DNA of 64,000 nucleotides from Chloroflexota bacterium (GTDB lineage Bacteria > Chloroflexota > Dehalococcoidia > Lucifugimonadales > Lucifugimonadaceae), in NCBI GenBank assembly GCA_027618835.1, contig JAQCHZ010000008.1, positions 55,051-119,050 on the forward strand, given 5' to 3'. The first letter of the stretch is position 1. Every line of letters starts with the position of its first letter. The notes under the pieces are model-generated. The model made no database searches. It was not told where the DNA came from and saw nothing but the letters and a program-made list of their open reading frames with translations. A program made the translations under genes and the position numbers. This document shows, one piece after another, positions 17,146-26,380 of this stretch.

Positions 17146-18285
17146 TTAGTCGTCGGCCATTACGGCTGTTTCTTCTCGCTGTGGCTCTCGATACATCCCA
17201 CCGTTTCGGTAGCGTGTCCGCGCTGCCGGGTGGTGTCGCAGGAACGGCGGAATCGCCATTGATGCAGGATCTTCGAGTGCCTTTCGAGCAACCGATTCGG
17301 ATTCTTCCTCAATTTCACCAGCTACCGGGAATCCGGTGGCGATGATAGTGAGTTTTACTTCATTTTCCATCTTAGGATCGGTAACCGTTCCAAAGATGAT
17401 GTTGGCATCGGGGTGAACTGTCGAAGCGATCACCTCTGAAGCACGCTGTACTTCGTCCAACGTAAGATCTGTACCGCCGGTGATGTTGAAGATCACACCC
17501 TTGGCTCCGGCAATTTCGACTTCGAGAAGTGGCGAGTTGATCGCTTCTTCTGCAGCTTGGATTGCTCGGTTTTCGCCCGTGCCTTTACCGATCGCCATCC
17601 ATGCGGGACCTGCGTTATCCATAACGGCTCGGACATCAGCGAAGTCGAGGTTGATCTCGCCTGGGACGAGAATCAGCTCTGCGATCGACTGTATGCCCTG
17701 TCGAAGAACATCATCTGCCAGTTTGAATGCTCGATCCATCGTGAGATGTTCATCGGAGATAGCGAGAAGTCGGTCGTTAGGAATAACGATTAGAGTGTCG
17801 ACTACTTTGCGGAGCTGTTCTATGCCTTCGAGTGCCTTTTTCTTGCGAACCGCACCTTCAAATGCGAATGGCTTGGTTACGACACCGACTGTAAGTGCGC
17901 CAAGGCTTTGGGCAACTTCGGCAACGACTGGTGCGCCTCCGGTTCCGGTTCCGCCACCCATGCCGGCAGCTACGAATACAAGATCAGCGCCTTTAAGCAC
18001 TTCTTTGATTTCGTCGCGGTCTTCTTCGTGACACTGTCGACCTTTGGCTGGGTCGCCACCAACACCGAGACCTCGAGCGGTTGAGTCGCCGACGCGAAGT
18101 CGTACGGGAACCGATGCGGCGTCGAGCGCCTGTGAATCGGTGTTTACTGAAATGTATTCAACCCCAGCTACTCGTTCTCGGTACATGCGGTTGACAGCGT
18201 TCTGGCCGCCACCACCAACACCAACTACTTTGATGTTTGCGGTACCGACAGAACCTTCTGGACTCGGTGTGTTGTGGTCAGGCAT
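17146..18285 (-). CDS. ftsZ: Cell division protein FtsZ
   Basis: A 379-residue tubulin-like GTPase that forms the Z-ring at mid-cell. [15 protein letters not shown] starts the nucleotide fold, [13 protein letters not shown] is the tubulin signature, [11 protein letters not shown] forms the T7 synergy loop, and AIPPFLRHH near the C-terminus matches the conserved tail that binds partner proteins. A short insertion around [17 protein letters not shown] varies from common homologues. No ftsA, ftsQ or mur genes are adjacent. Confidence 0.98.
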   Translation of the reverse strand: MPDHNTPSPEGSVGTANIKVVGVGGGGQNAVNRMYRERVAGVEYISVNTDSQALDAASVPVRLRVGDSTARGLGVGGDPAKGRQCHEEDRDEIKEVLKGADLVFVAAGMGGGTGTGGAPVVAEVAQSLGALTVGVVTKPFAFEGAVRKKKALEGIEQLRKVVDTLIVIPNDRLLAISDEHLTMDRAFKLADDVLRQGIQSIAELILVPGEINLDFADVRAVMDNAGPAWMAIGKGTGENRAIQAAEEAINSPLLEVEIAGAKGVIFNITGGTDLTLDEVQRASEVIASTVHPDANIIFGTVTDPKMENEVKLTIIATGFPVAGEIEEESESVARKALEDPASMAIPPFLRHHPAARTRYRNGGMYREPQREETAVMADD

Positions 18286-18614
18286 TTTCGTCCGATCTCG
18301 CCTTTAGTTCAGGGTTTTAGGGGGGCTAGGCGGCTTGAGCGGCCGATTTGTTTTCGCTATTTCGGTTCGACACTGCCGTCGCTAATTAAGCAGATATTTA
18401 GACTCTACCTACTGCCCCTTAGGCGATTCCTAGAAGATTCTTTGCGAGATTCGACGTGTTTCCCCAAATCGTCGGGAACGAAAAAATCAAATTGCGCCAA
18501 ATATGCGAAGGAGCTACACTCAGCGTCTTTCCCAGAGTCTCTTTTATTAAAGGGGCCTTTATAGCGGGTGTTACGCAAGCGACTCAAGTGACACGATTTC
18601 AGGAGAACGAACGT
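18286..18614. other. Divergent intergenic region, ftsZ / ThDP enzyme
   Basis: A 329-base region that should hold promoters for both genes. A small inverted repeat near 18541-18560 (CTTTTATTAAAGG) is the only structure I see; no gene is supported. Confidence 0.4.
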
Positions 18615-20261
18615 ATGAATGGATACGAGGCGATAGCAAAAATCTTGAAGCAAGAGGGTGTTGAGTGGATGGCATGCTTTCCTGCCAACCCGCTGATCGA
18701 GGCCATTGCGAAAGAAGGAATTAAACCGTTCGTGTTCCGACAAGAGCGTAGTGGAATAATGGCCGCCGACGGTTTCTCTCGAATGATGGCTAGGGAAGGT
18801 AAATTCGGTGTATTCGCCTGCCAGGGTGGACCCGGAATTGAGAATGCATTCGGTGGAATAGCTCAGGCTTCGTCTGAAGGCGTTCCGATCATTTTTCTTC
18901 CTGACGGACCCGGCGTTGGCGTGACTCCGACCTCACCTAATTTCTCTGGCCCTGACAACTTCCGATTCATCACCAAGTGGGCGCAGTCGGTTACCCATGC
19001 AGAACGCATCCCCGGGCAGATGCGACAGGCGCTTTCGATCATGAAGAATGGTCGACCCGGTCCTGTGATGCTCGAAATGCAGCGTGACGTTATGGGTAAC
19101 GAGGTTTCAAGCCTCGACGATTTCCGATCGCCCAAGCGATACGTTGCTGCTCCTGACAAATCTGACTTACGTGCAGCCGTAAAGACGCTGCTCGCTGCCA
19201 AGAAGCCCGTTATCTGGGCAGGACAAGGAGTGCTCTACGCCGGTGCGTCTGCCGCGTTGACCGAGCTTGCTGAACTTACTCAGATACCAGTCATTACGAC
19301 GATGCCGGGTAAATCAGCGTTCGATGAGCGTCACCCGTTGTCGCTAGGTGCGGCTAATAAGTCGGCACCAAAGGGCGTTTGGGAGTGGTTGAAGTCGAGT
19401 GACGTATTGTTCGCCATCGGTGCGAGCCTTACTAAGACCAACTTCGGAATCAATATCCCCGATGGCAAAACTCTGATTCATTCGACAGCCAACTACGACG
19501 ATATTGATAAGGAATACACCACCGATATCGGCCTGATTGGCGACGCTCATAAGACAATTCGTATGCTTATCGATGAGATCAAAGCGGAGATCGGTGAAGA
19601 GGGACGTAAGTCCGATTCGACGAACCGAGAAGCTGTAGCCGAGGTGAAGAAAGAGTGGATGAACGATTGGTCGGAATTGCTCAATTCGAGCATGGATCCG
19701 ATCAACCCTTACCGGCTGGTGAATGAAATCAACAAGGCTGTTGACCACGAGACCACTATCGTGACTCACGATGCCGGTCACCCACGTGATCAACTGATGC
19801 CGTTCTACACGGCAACTGTTCCTCATAGCTACGTTGGTTGGGGTAAGAGCACTCATCTCGGATACGGAATTCCGTTGATGATCGGTGCGAAAATCGCTCA
19901 TCCTGAAAAGATGTGCGTCAACTTCATGGGCGACGCTGCGTTCGGAATGTCGGGTCTCGATCTTGAGACAGCCAACCGAATTGGTGCGCCTATTACCACT
20001 GTTCTTTTGAACAACGGAACCATGGGTGGTTACAACCTTGCGTTGCCAACAGCCATGGGCGAGTACAACGCCGGAAATATGGGCGGCAACTACGCTGGAA
20101 TCGCTGAAGATCTCGGTGGAGTCGGTATCAAAATTACCGATCCTGCCGAAATCGGTGGAGCGCTAACGAAGGCTCGCCAGATCAACAATGATGAAGGTAA
20201 GAGCGTGCTTCTCGATGTGAAGACTCAGCAGTGGCTCGAGTTCTCGGAGTACAAGGGCTAA
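18615..20261 (+). CDS. Thiamine diphosphate-dependent enzyme (acetolactate synthase-like)
   Basis: A 548-residue member of the ThDP decarboxylase/synthase superfamily. The catalytic glutamate lies in FRQERSGIMAADGFSRM near residue 45, the central domain spans about 190-330, and the ThDP-Mg block is NFMGDAAFGMSGLDLETANR with LLNNGT closing it. The GDG of most relatives is GDA here. It could be a synthase or a 2-oxoacid decarboxylase; no small subunit or ilvC is adjacent, so a biosynthetic role is doubtful. AGGAG precedes the ATG at 18615. Confidence 0.85.
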   Translation: MNGYEAIAKILKQEGVEWMACFPANPLIEAIAKEGIKPFVFRQERSGIMAADGFSRMMAREGKFGVFACQGGPGIENAFGGIAQASSEGVPIIFLPDGPGVGVTPTSPNFSGPDNFRFITKWAQSVTHAERIPGQMRQALSIMKNGRPGPVMLEMQRDVMGNEVSSLDDFRSPKRYVAAPDKSDLRAAVKTLLAAKKPVIWAGQGVLYAGASAALTELAELTQIPVITTMPGKSAFDERHPLSLGAANKSAPKGVWEWLKSSDVLFAIGASLTKTNFGINIPDGKTLIHSTANYDDIDKEYTTDIGLIGDAHKTIRMLIDEIKAEIGEEGRKSDSTNREAVAEVKKEWMNDWSELLNSSMDPINPYRLVNEINKAVDHETTIVTHDAGHPRDQLMPFYTATVPHSYVGWGKSTHLGYGIPLMIGAKIAHPEKMCVNFMGDAAFGMSGLDLETANRIGAPITTVLLNNGTMGGYNLALPTAMGEYNAGNMGGNYAGIAEDLGGVGIKITDPAEIGGALTKARQINNDEGKSVLLDVKTQQWLEFSEYKG

Positions 20262-20288
20262 GTCCTCTTTTACGAAAACTGAAAAATG

Positions 20289-20329
20289 CAAAAAGGGCAG
20301 TCGAATTTTCGTGCGATTGCCCTTTTTCG
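20289..20329 (+). terminator. Terminator of the ThDP enzyme gene
   Basis: AAAAAGGGCA with TGCCCTTTTT, extended inward by GTCG/CGAT, forms a stem of about 14 bp followed by T-rich sequence 28 bases after the stop. Confidence 0.85.
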
Positions 20330-20434
20330 TTAGCGAACAATAATTGACTAAGAACTTGTTCCCTTCGTGCCAATATTTGGTGAATTCCTCGGAGTGATCG
20401 TTCAGATAGCGACTCTCATACTCTGCTATTCCTG

Positions 20435-20524
20435 ATGTTTCAGGCGGTCCAAGGCAAGCGCTACAAGCTGTTAATGGCTGGTGACTACGCTGAAACCCAG
20501 CTGAAGAACATGTCTAAGAAGTAG
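20435..20524 (+). other. 29-residue open frame, possible gene remnant
   Basis: The frame reads GKRYKLLMAGDYAETQLKNM then SKK and stop. It looks like the end of a protein but I do not recognise it. There is no good ribosome-binding site, and it lies between two terminators next to a truncated hydrolase. Confidence 0.25.
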
Positions 20525-20553
20525 CCGCCCTGTAGTTTCAAGACCTAGTAACA

Positions 20554-20588
20554 AAGACAGCGCTCTATTTCTGAGCGCTGTCTTCGCG
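20554..20588 (+). terminator. Strong hairpin terminator
   Basis: AAGACAGCGCTC and GAGCGCTGTCTT form a perfect 12-bp stem with a 7-base loop. It would end transcription from the 20435 region and separates it from the following fragment. Confidence 0.75.
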
Positions 20589-20589
20589 T

Positions 20590-20847
20590 TTGCTGAATCT
20601 TTCTCTTCAGCTTCGTAAGCACAGCATTAGAAAGATAATTCTTGCCGGTATGTCGGCGAATCTGTGTGTTGAAGCTCACATGCGTGACCTGATCGAAGAC
20701 GGTTTCGAAGTTGTGATCGCCAAAGACGCAACGGCCGGTGCTGTATTTCCTGAGGGCGACGCATACGAGGTAGAATTGCCGAACTTCCGGATGGTCGTCA
20801 GCTCGGTACAGACCACCGACGAACTGGTGAGCCTGCTTCAGGGTTAG
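20590..20847 (+). pseudogene. Isochorismatase-family hydrolase, C-terminal fragment
   Basis: Only about 85 residues remain of a family normally near 200. IRKIILAGMSANLCVEAHMRDLIEDG contains the family's catalytic cysteine block, and FEVVIAKDATAGA follows as expected. The N-terminal half, with the catalytic Asp and Lys, is absent: a terminator hairpin lies where it should be. The gene is therefore truncated and very likely inactive. Confidence 0.75.
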
Positions 20848-20909
20848 TCAAACGGATACGTCTGGCTGCCTGCTAGTCAGAAGGCAGCCAGAGACGTTAA
20901 GAATTGTCG

Positions 20910-21845
20910 CTATTTTGCGAACGACCGAAGAATGCCGGCTGCGGCCTCGTCGCAAGCTTTTGTTGCGTCGTCTATAAGCCCGAACGATCCGTTGAAGCCG
21001 TGCGTCATGCCAGCGTACTCGGTGTAAGTCACATCGTTCCCGGCTGCTTTTAGGGCCGCTGCGTAGTCGGCGGCTTCGTTGAGGAGCGGGTCGTACTCAG
21101 CTGCAATCACCGTAGCGTCGGCAAGCCCAGATAGATCTTCTGCTCGAATGACCGAGGCGTATGGGTGATGACCGTTTCCATCAGGACCAATGTATTGATC
21201 CCAGAACCAAATCATTCCCTCGGTAGTTAGTCCGTAACCTTCTGCATTAGCGACAGACGAAGGACGCTTAAAGCTGCGGTCGATCACGGGGCAGTACAGC
21301 ACTTGGTGCTTGATAGTCGGTCCGCCTCTGTCACGAGCCATGAGCGCGACTGCTGCCGAAAGATTTCCACCGGCAGATGTACCGGCAACCGCAATATTCG
21401 AAGCGTCGACGCCTAGTTCTGCTGCATGCTCGACTGCCCAAACGGTCGCTGCGTAGCAATCCTCAGGTGCAGCAGGGAATCGGTCTTCAGGAGCCATCCG
21501 GTAGTCGACCGAAATCAGAACAGCGTTTACTCGATTTACCAGACCTCGTGATGTCGAATCCTCGCTGTCGAGATCGCCGATAACCCATCCGCCCCCATGG
21601 AACAGCATTATTAGCGGGTGCGGACCCTCGGTCGTTGGTCGGTAGATACGGGTCGGGATTTCGCCCGCCGGACCCGGAATCGTTCGCTCGGTTATTTCAC
21701 CAACCGGTTCTTGAACCGTCGGAATTGCAAGGCGACCAGCGGCGGCATTGGCCCGTGCTTCCGTGGGCGTAATGTCACGATTGTCTGGGAAGCCTAAGGC
21801 AGCGCGGCGATCCATCAGTGCTTGTACTTGTGGGTGAAGAGGCAT
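20910..21845 (-). CDS. Alpha/beta hydrolase, HSL-type esterase
   Basis: A 311-residue hormone-sensitive-lipase-family esterase. The oxyanion motif is FHGGGWVIGD, the nucleophile elbow is AGTSAGGNLSAA, the acid is in AAEYDPLLNEA and the histidine in AGMTHGFNGS. It should cleave short-chain esters in the cytoplasm; there is no signal peptide. It converges on the isochorismatase fragment. Confidence 0.92.
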   Translation of the reverse strand: MPLHPQVQALMDRRAALGFPDNRDITPTEARANAAAGRLAIPTVQEPVGEITERTIPGPAGEIPTRIYRPTTEGPHPLIMLFHGGGWVIGDLDSEDSTSRGLVNRVNAVLISVDYRMAPEDRFPAAPEDCYAATVWAVEHAAELGVDASNIAVAGTSAGGNLSAAVALMARDRGGPTIKHQVLYCPVIDRSFKRPSSVANAEGYGLTTEGMIWFWDQYIGPDGNGHHPYASVIRAEDLSGLADATVIAAEYDPLLNEAADYAAALKAAGNDVTYTEYAGMTHGFNGSFGLIDDATKACDEAAAGILRSFAK

Positions 21846-21959
21846 GGTGTTCTCCGGTGAACGATTCGTTTTGGATGGCAGAAATTTACCAGAGTCTTGA
21901 GACGAATGAAGGATTAGAACGATTGGCGGGGTCGTTCATTGGCACATAGAGTTATCGGC

Positions 21960-22547
21960 ATGTCGATGAACGCCCAAACATATTCTTCGTTCGAAGTGAT
22001 CCTCAATGCAGTCCGGCGTGAGATTTCGAGCAATGCCGATTCTCCTATTTTGATTGGAATTGACGGTGGTGGCGGATCGGGCAAGTCGACGCTAGCGAAG
22101 AAACTTGCCGAGGGGCTTGGTGATGCCACGTTGATTCACCTCGACGATTTTGCGGATTGGACCGACGATTCGAACTGGCAGCTGAGTACGTTCGCCGAGC
22201 GGGCGCTAAAGCCGCTGCTCGCCGGCATCACGTCTAAGCACCAACGCTACGACTGGCCGACCGATACCCTTGGCGAGTGGTTCGAAATCCCGGCTATAGG
22301 TGTGGCGATTATTGAGGGTGTGAACTCGCTGCGGGTCGACTTGCGAGAGCATTGGAAGATTTCGATATGGGTTGACTGCCCGCGTGAACTTCGACTTGAA
22401 CGGGGCGTGGAGCGCGACGGTGAGCACATGAGATCGAAGTGGGTCGACGAATGGATTCCCGGCGAAGATCAGTATTTTGAAACCGATCGACCTCGTGAAA
22501 GCGCCGATTATTTGTTCGATGGTTCTGTACCCGATGAGAGCGGCTAA
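21960..22547 (+). CDS. Uridine kinase-like P-loop NTPase
   Basis: About 195 residues with Walker A GIDGGGGSGKSTLAKKLAE, then LIHLDDFADW (the acceptor-side Asp pair of uridine kinase-like enzymes), AIIEGVNSLR and a lid-like stretch ELRLERGVERDGE. It probably phosphorylates a nucleoside or another small molecule. An in-frame TTG at 21939 would add seven residues; neither start has a strong ribosome-binding site. Confidence 0.75.
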   Translation: MSMNAQTYSSFEVILNAVRREISSNADSPILIGIDGGGGSGKSTLAKKLAEGLGDATLIHLDDFADWTDDSNWQLSTFAERALKPLLAGITSKHQRYDWPTDTLGEWFEIPAIGVAIIEGVNSLRVDLREHWKISIWVDCPRELRLERGVERDGEHMRSKWVDEWIPGEDQYFETDRPRESADYLFDGSVPDESG

Positions 22548-22584
22548 CGTATTCCGCGAAACTCGGGCGATTTCCAGAATGGGA

Positions 22585-23764
22585 TCAAGCCCAAATGGCC
22601 CACAGCCCTGCTGAGATGTGCAACGCAGCCGCTGGCCCGATCGAATCTGCTAGCACGCCGCCAAGCATGAATCCAAATCCGAGCATCATTAGAGCCGACA
22701 TTGCCAATCCCATAACTCGGCCGCGCATTTTGTCTTTGACCGTGGTCTGTATCAACGTGAACACCAGAATGATCCAGATGCCTCCCGCCATTCCTGAGAA
22801 TCCCAGAAGCAGTAGAGAAAGAGGGTAGTTGGTGGAAAGGGCAACCAGAGAATTAGTTCCCGCCAATAGGAGAGTGGCGATAGTAATGACGATTCCCTTT
22901 TTGGGTACGTCACCCACCACGAAAATTGCGATCGCACCGAGCAGTGCCCCCGCCATCCCATGGGGCGTTCATGTAGCCAAATCCACTAGCTCCTACTTCT
23001 AAAACGTCGCGGGCGTTAATCGGAATTAGTGGCTGTATCGTGCCCCAGAACAAAACTCCGATTAACGAAAACATCAACCACTTGACTCTAGATTCGCCAG
23101 CAGCGTAACGAACGCCTTCACCCATCTGTGTGAATGCCGATCCCCATCCGCCTTTTGATGCATCGGGTTCGGGATCCCTTCCCGGAACTCGCAAAAAGGC
23201 CAACCAAGCTACCCCGTACACACCGGCGAGTAGCCAGAATATTGAAGAAATACCATACTTGGCGATTAAGATTCCGCCGACCGCTGGTCCTACCAGCGTC
23301 CCGATATTCGACACTGTCGTGTTGAGCGATTGTGCGCTCACCATGCGATCGCGACCTACAAGGTCCATAACGATTGTCTGAGTTGCTGGATTACTCAAAG
23401 CGAACGCTATGCCGAGCAGAAAGCCCGTGATCAACAGATGCCAAACTTCGGCGTTGCCGGTACTAACGAGATACACCACTAGGAACGTGTTTAGAGCGAC
23501 GAAAAATCGACCTCGTAATGCGACAGTGCGGCGATTGTATCTATCGGCAAAAAGCCCACCGAGCGGAGACAAAATCAGTAACGCCATCGCTGGCATGGCG
23601 TTGACTAATCCCACCATAAATGCTGAATCGGTGAGATCGAGTACAAGCCATGCTTGTCCCATGTTTCGGACATTGAACCCGACGAACGCCGAGGTGTTGG
23701 CAATTAGTAGCCACGGGTATCACTTGATGGCAAATACGCCTAGATTAGACTTGAACTTGGCCAT
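22585..23764 (-). pseudogene. MFS transporter with a nonsense codon and a frameshift
   Basis: A major facilitator superfamily carrier of the proton-driven type. Many hydrophobic helices are visible, with the loop motif GGLFADRYNRRTVALRGR. The frame starts MAKFKSNLGVFAIK and hits TGA, then continues YPWLLIANTSAFVGFNVRN and on through helices 1-7. Near 22955 the frame shifts by one base: after GFGYMNAPW the true continuation MAGALLGAIAIFVV is in another frame and runs through the last helices. Two separate lesions make a working product unlikely. Confidence 0.82.
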
Positions 23765-24013
23765 CTTGGTGAGGGTGTATTCGGTAGTCTGATCAGAGGT
23801 TGTAGAAGACTCGGAGATGCTGATCTCGATTCATAGAGGGCTCATGTGTTGAATTGTTGTGGAACATACCACCGCGGTCGCTTTATCAGAGAAAAAGCTT
23901 CTTCCACGTTTGCTGTACCTACGACGATGATTGCCCTTAGAATGAGCCGATTGAAAATGGCAAGCGCATCGCCGCTCGCTCCCTAACTTTGGAAAAACAC
24001 GAACGAGAGAAGT

Positions 24014-25189
24014 ATGAAGACCACCGGATTCCGAACACTGGTGCTGGGTACTCCCTGGCGAAACCTTACCTACTGCATCATCGAAACCGACGAGGGAATA
24101 ATCGGTGTAGGTGAAGCACGTGTTCTTGGTAAAACCCATACGGTCATCGAGTACTTAAAGGACTCTCAGCGTCATTTTATCGGTCACGACCCGTTCGACA
24201 TCGAAGCGCTTTACCGTCGTATGACTTTGTTGGATTTCGGTAAACCCGGCGAGGTTGTCTACACAGGCTTGGCTCTCGTCGAACTGGCGTTCTGGGACAT
24301 CATCGGCAAGAAGACGGGTCAGCCTGTTTTCAAGCTGCTTGGTGGTCAGGTCAAAGACAAGATTCCTGCCTACGCAAACGGTTGGTACACAGTTGAACGT
24401 ACGCCTGAAGCATTCGCTGAAGCCGCCCGAAAAGTGGTTGATCGTGGCTACCGCGGGATGAAATTCGATCCGTTTGGTAACGGCGACATGGAGCTTGAAC
24501 GTCCGGAGTTCTATCGTTCGCTCGATTTGATCGAAGCTGTGGCAAACGTAGCCGGCAAACGTGCGCAGATCATGATCGAAATGCACGGTCGGTTCGCACC
24601 AGTGCAGGCTCGCGAGATAGCGCGACACATCGAGAAGTACAACATCGGCTGGATTGAAGAGCCGGTGCGACCTGGCGATACTCCGGCGTTGCAGTCGGTC
24701 AGGCAACACACATCGTTGCCGATCGCTACTGGTGAGCGACTCTATGGCGCTCCTGAGTTCCGAGAAATTTGGGGATCGGGGAACGTCGACGTGCTGCAAA
24801 CCGATATTACGCAGTCGGGTGGTATTTTCGAGAGCAAGAAGATCGCCTCGACCGCTGAGACCTACTCGATCATGGTTGCACCGCACAACGTTGGCGGAAT
24901 CGTTTCGACAATGGCTGCATTGCATCTGTGTCTCACGCTGCGAAACGCCAAGATTCTGGAGCACTTCAACGACTTTGCGGACCCACATGTGAAGAAGGCT
25001 GGAACTGGCTATCCAGAAGTGGTCGATGGCTACTTCCCTGTGCCAGATAAGCCGGGTTGGGGCATCGAGCTTGATGAGGACTTCATCAAGGCGAACCCGC
25101 CGAACTACACGTCGGCTGGCGTCATCGCAGATCCCGGACTAAACATGTTCGAAAACGCCAACTGGGCGAAGCGCGGTCAGGACGACTAG
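24014..25189 (+). CDS. Enolase-superfamily enzyme (mandelate racemase/muconate lactonizing type)
   Basis: A 391-residue protein. The N-terminal capping domain is followed by a barrel with GYRGMKFDPFG (catalytic strand), metal ligands in MIEMHGRF, WIEEPV and TGERL, and VAPHNVGG near the end, which places a histidine for acid-base chemistry. This suits sugar-acid dehydratases such as galactonate or mannonate dehydratase-like enzymes, though racemase activity cannot be excluded. It lies upstream of PhyH and NHL genes on the same strand. Confidence 0.9.
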   Translation: MKTTGFRTLVLGTPWRNLTYCIIETDEGIIGVGEARVLGKTHTVIEYLKDSQRHFIGHDPFDIEALYRRMTLLDFGKPGEVVYTGLALVELAFWDIIGKKTGQPVFKLLGGQVKDKIPAYANGWYTVERTPEAFAEAARKVVDRGYRGMKFDPFGNGDMELERPEFYRSLDLIEAVANVAGKRAQIMIEMHGRFAPVQAREIARHIEKYNIGWIEEPVRPGDTPALQSVRQHTSLPIATGERLYGAPEFREIWGSGNVDVLQTDITQSGGIFESKKIASTAETYSIMVAPHNVGGIVSTMAALHLCLTLRNAKILEHFNDFADPHVKKAGTGYPEVVDGYFPVPDKPGWGIELDEDFIKANPPNYTSAGVIADPGLNMFENANWAKRGQDD

Positions 25190-25240
25190 GATGGCAGTGG
25201 CACTTTTTCTCCCGTGGGCTCGAACTGAGCTAATTTGTGT

Positions 25241-25274
25241 GAATGATCAGGCACTTTGAAGTGCCGGATCATTC
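25241..25274. repeat. Long inverted repeat
   Basis: GAATGATC-A-GGCACTT and AAGTGCC-G-GATCATTC pair almost perfectly over 16 positions with a two-base centre. There is no T-run, so it is either a weak terminator for the enolase-like gene or a repeat element. Confidence 0.65.
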
Positions 25275-25428
25275 GAGAATAGCTGAACGTTGTTTGCCAA
25301 CCTGTTTGACTCGCCGTAATGACATAGCGAGATGTGACCCCGTGCGATCGGATTGACCTTGCCCGCAACTCAGCGCGCGCGTAAACTTTCGCCAACTTGT
25401 TCTTTTGTAGTTTTCGAAGAGGGAAAAC

Positions 25429-26310
25429 ATGGCGAAGATTCTGACTCAAGATCAGATCGATACTTACAACCGAGAGGGTTACCTTGCGGTTCGCGAGGTG
25501 TACACACCTGCGGAAGTGAGAGAACTTCAGGAAGTGACCGACGAATTCGTCCAGAAATCGGCGGAGGTTTCGCAGCACACTGAGATATTCGACATTGATA
25601 TCAAAGCAGGCCACTCGGCTAATAGTCCGAAGCTGCGAAGAATCAAGAACCCTCACCTGCACCACGATGCCTACAACCGTGCGATGCGGAACCCCAAGCT
25701 TCTCGACATTATCGAGCAGTTGATCGGTTCAGACATTCGCCACCACCACACCAAGCTGAACAACAAGGCTCCGGGCGGTGGGGCGCAGGTCGAATGGCAC
25801 ACCGATTGGGGCTTTTACCCGGCGAGCAACGACGACATTCTCGAAGTTGGTGTTGCGATTGACGCCATGACGGTCGAAAACGGCTGCCTGATGGTGATGC
25901 CCGGTTCCCACCAGGGGCCTGCCTACGATCACCACGAGAACGGTGTGTTCGTTGGCGCTGTACAGATGTCGGACGTCGACATGGACAATGCGGGCCAAAT
26001 TTTGCTGAACGAAGGTGATATTTCGTTGCACCATGTTCGAGCACTTCACGGTTCCGAGCCAAACATGTCTGCCAACGCCCGTCGCCTGCTGTTGATGGGC
26101 TATGCGGCAGCGGACGCATTCCCGGTCGGCGGCTACGGTGACTGGAACAAGTGGCAGTCGGACATGCTTCGTGGAGTTGGCGGGAACGTGCCAAGATTCA
26201 ACGGCGCTCCGGTTCGTGTAGCTGAACCAAAACCTGCCGACAAGGGATCGATTTTCGAAATCCAAGAAGAACTGAGCCAGACTCACTTCGAGAAAGTAAA
26301 ACCTACCTGA
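25429..26310 (+). CDS. Phytanoyl-CoA dioxygenase (PhyH) family oxygenase
   Basis: A 293-residue Fe(II)/2-oxoglutarate oxygenase. EWHTDWGF gives the HxD iron ligands, VRALHGSEPN the distal histidine, and NARRLLLMGY the 2-oxoglutarate arginine. Family members hydroxylate lipids, amino acids or small xenobiotics; these genes are notably expanded in SAR202-type bacteria. GAGGGA precedes the ATG. It is followed closely by an NHL propeller gene. Confidence 0.9.
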   Translation: MAKILTQDQIDTYNREGYLAVREVYTPAEVRELQEVTDEFVQKSAEVSQHTEIFDIDIKAGHSANSPKLRRIKNPHLHHDAYNRAMRNPKLLDIIEQLIGSDIRHHHTKLNNKAPGGGAQVEWHTDWGFYPASNDDILEVGVAIDAMTVENGCLMVMPGSHQGPAYDHHENGVFVGAVQMSDVDMDNAGQILLNEGDISLHHVRALHGSEPNMSANARRLLLMGYAAADAFPVGGYGDWNKWQSDMLRGVGGNVPRFNGAPVRVAEPKPADKGSIFEIQEELSQTHFEKVKPT

Positions 26311-26380
26311 TCGACCGCTGTCAGCAGTATCGATGAGATTTGGTTGCAACGTGTTCGAGAGAAAAAACTATGGGCTGTGT

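Noticed and set aside
18615..20261. Catalytic acetolactate synthase ilvB for branched-chain synthesis
   Set aside because: No ilvN, ilvC or other branched-chain genes are adjacent and the ThDP motif differs (GDA), so only the superfamily call is made.
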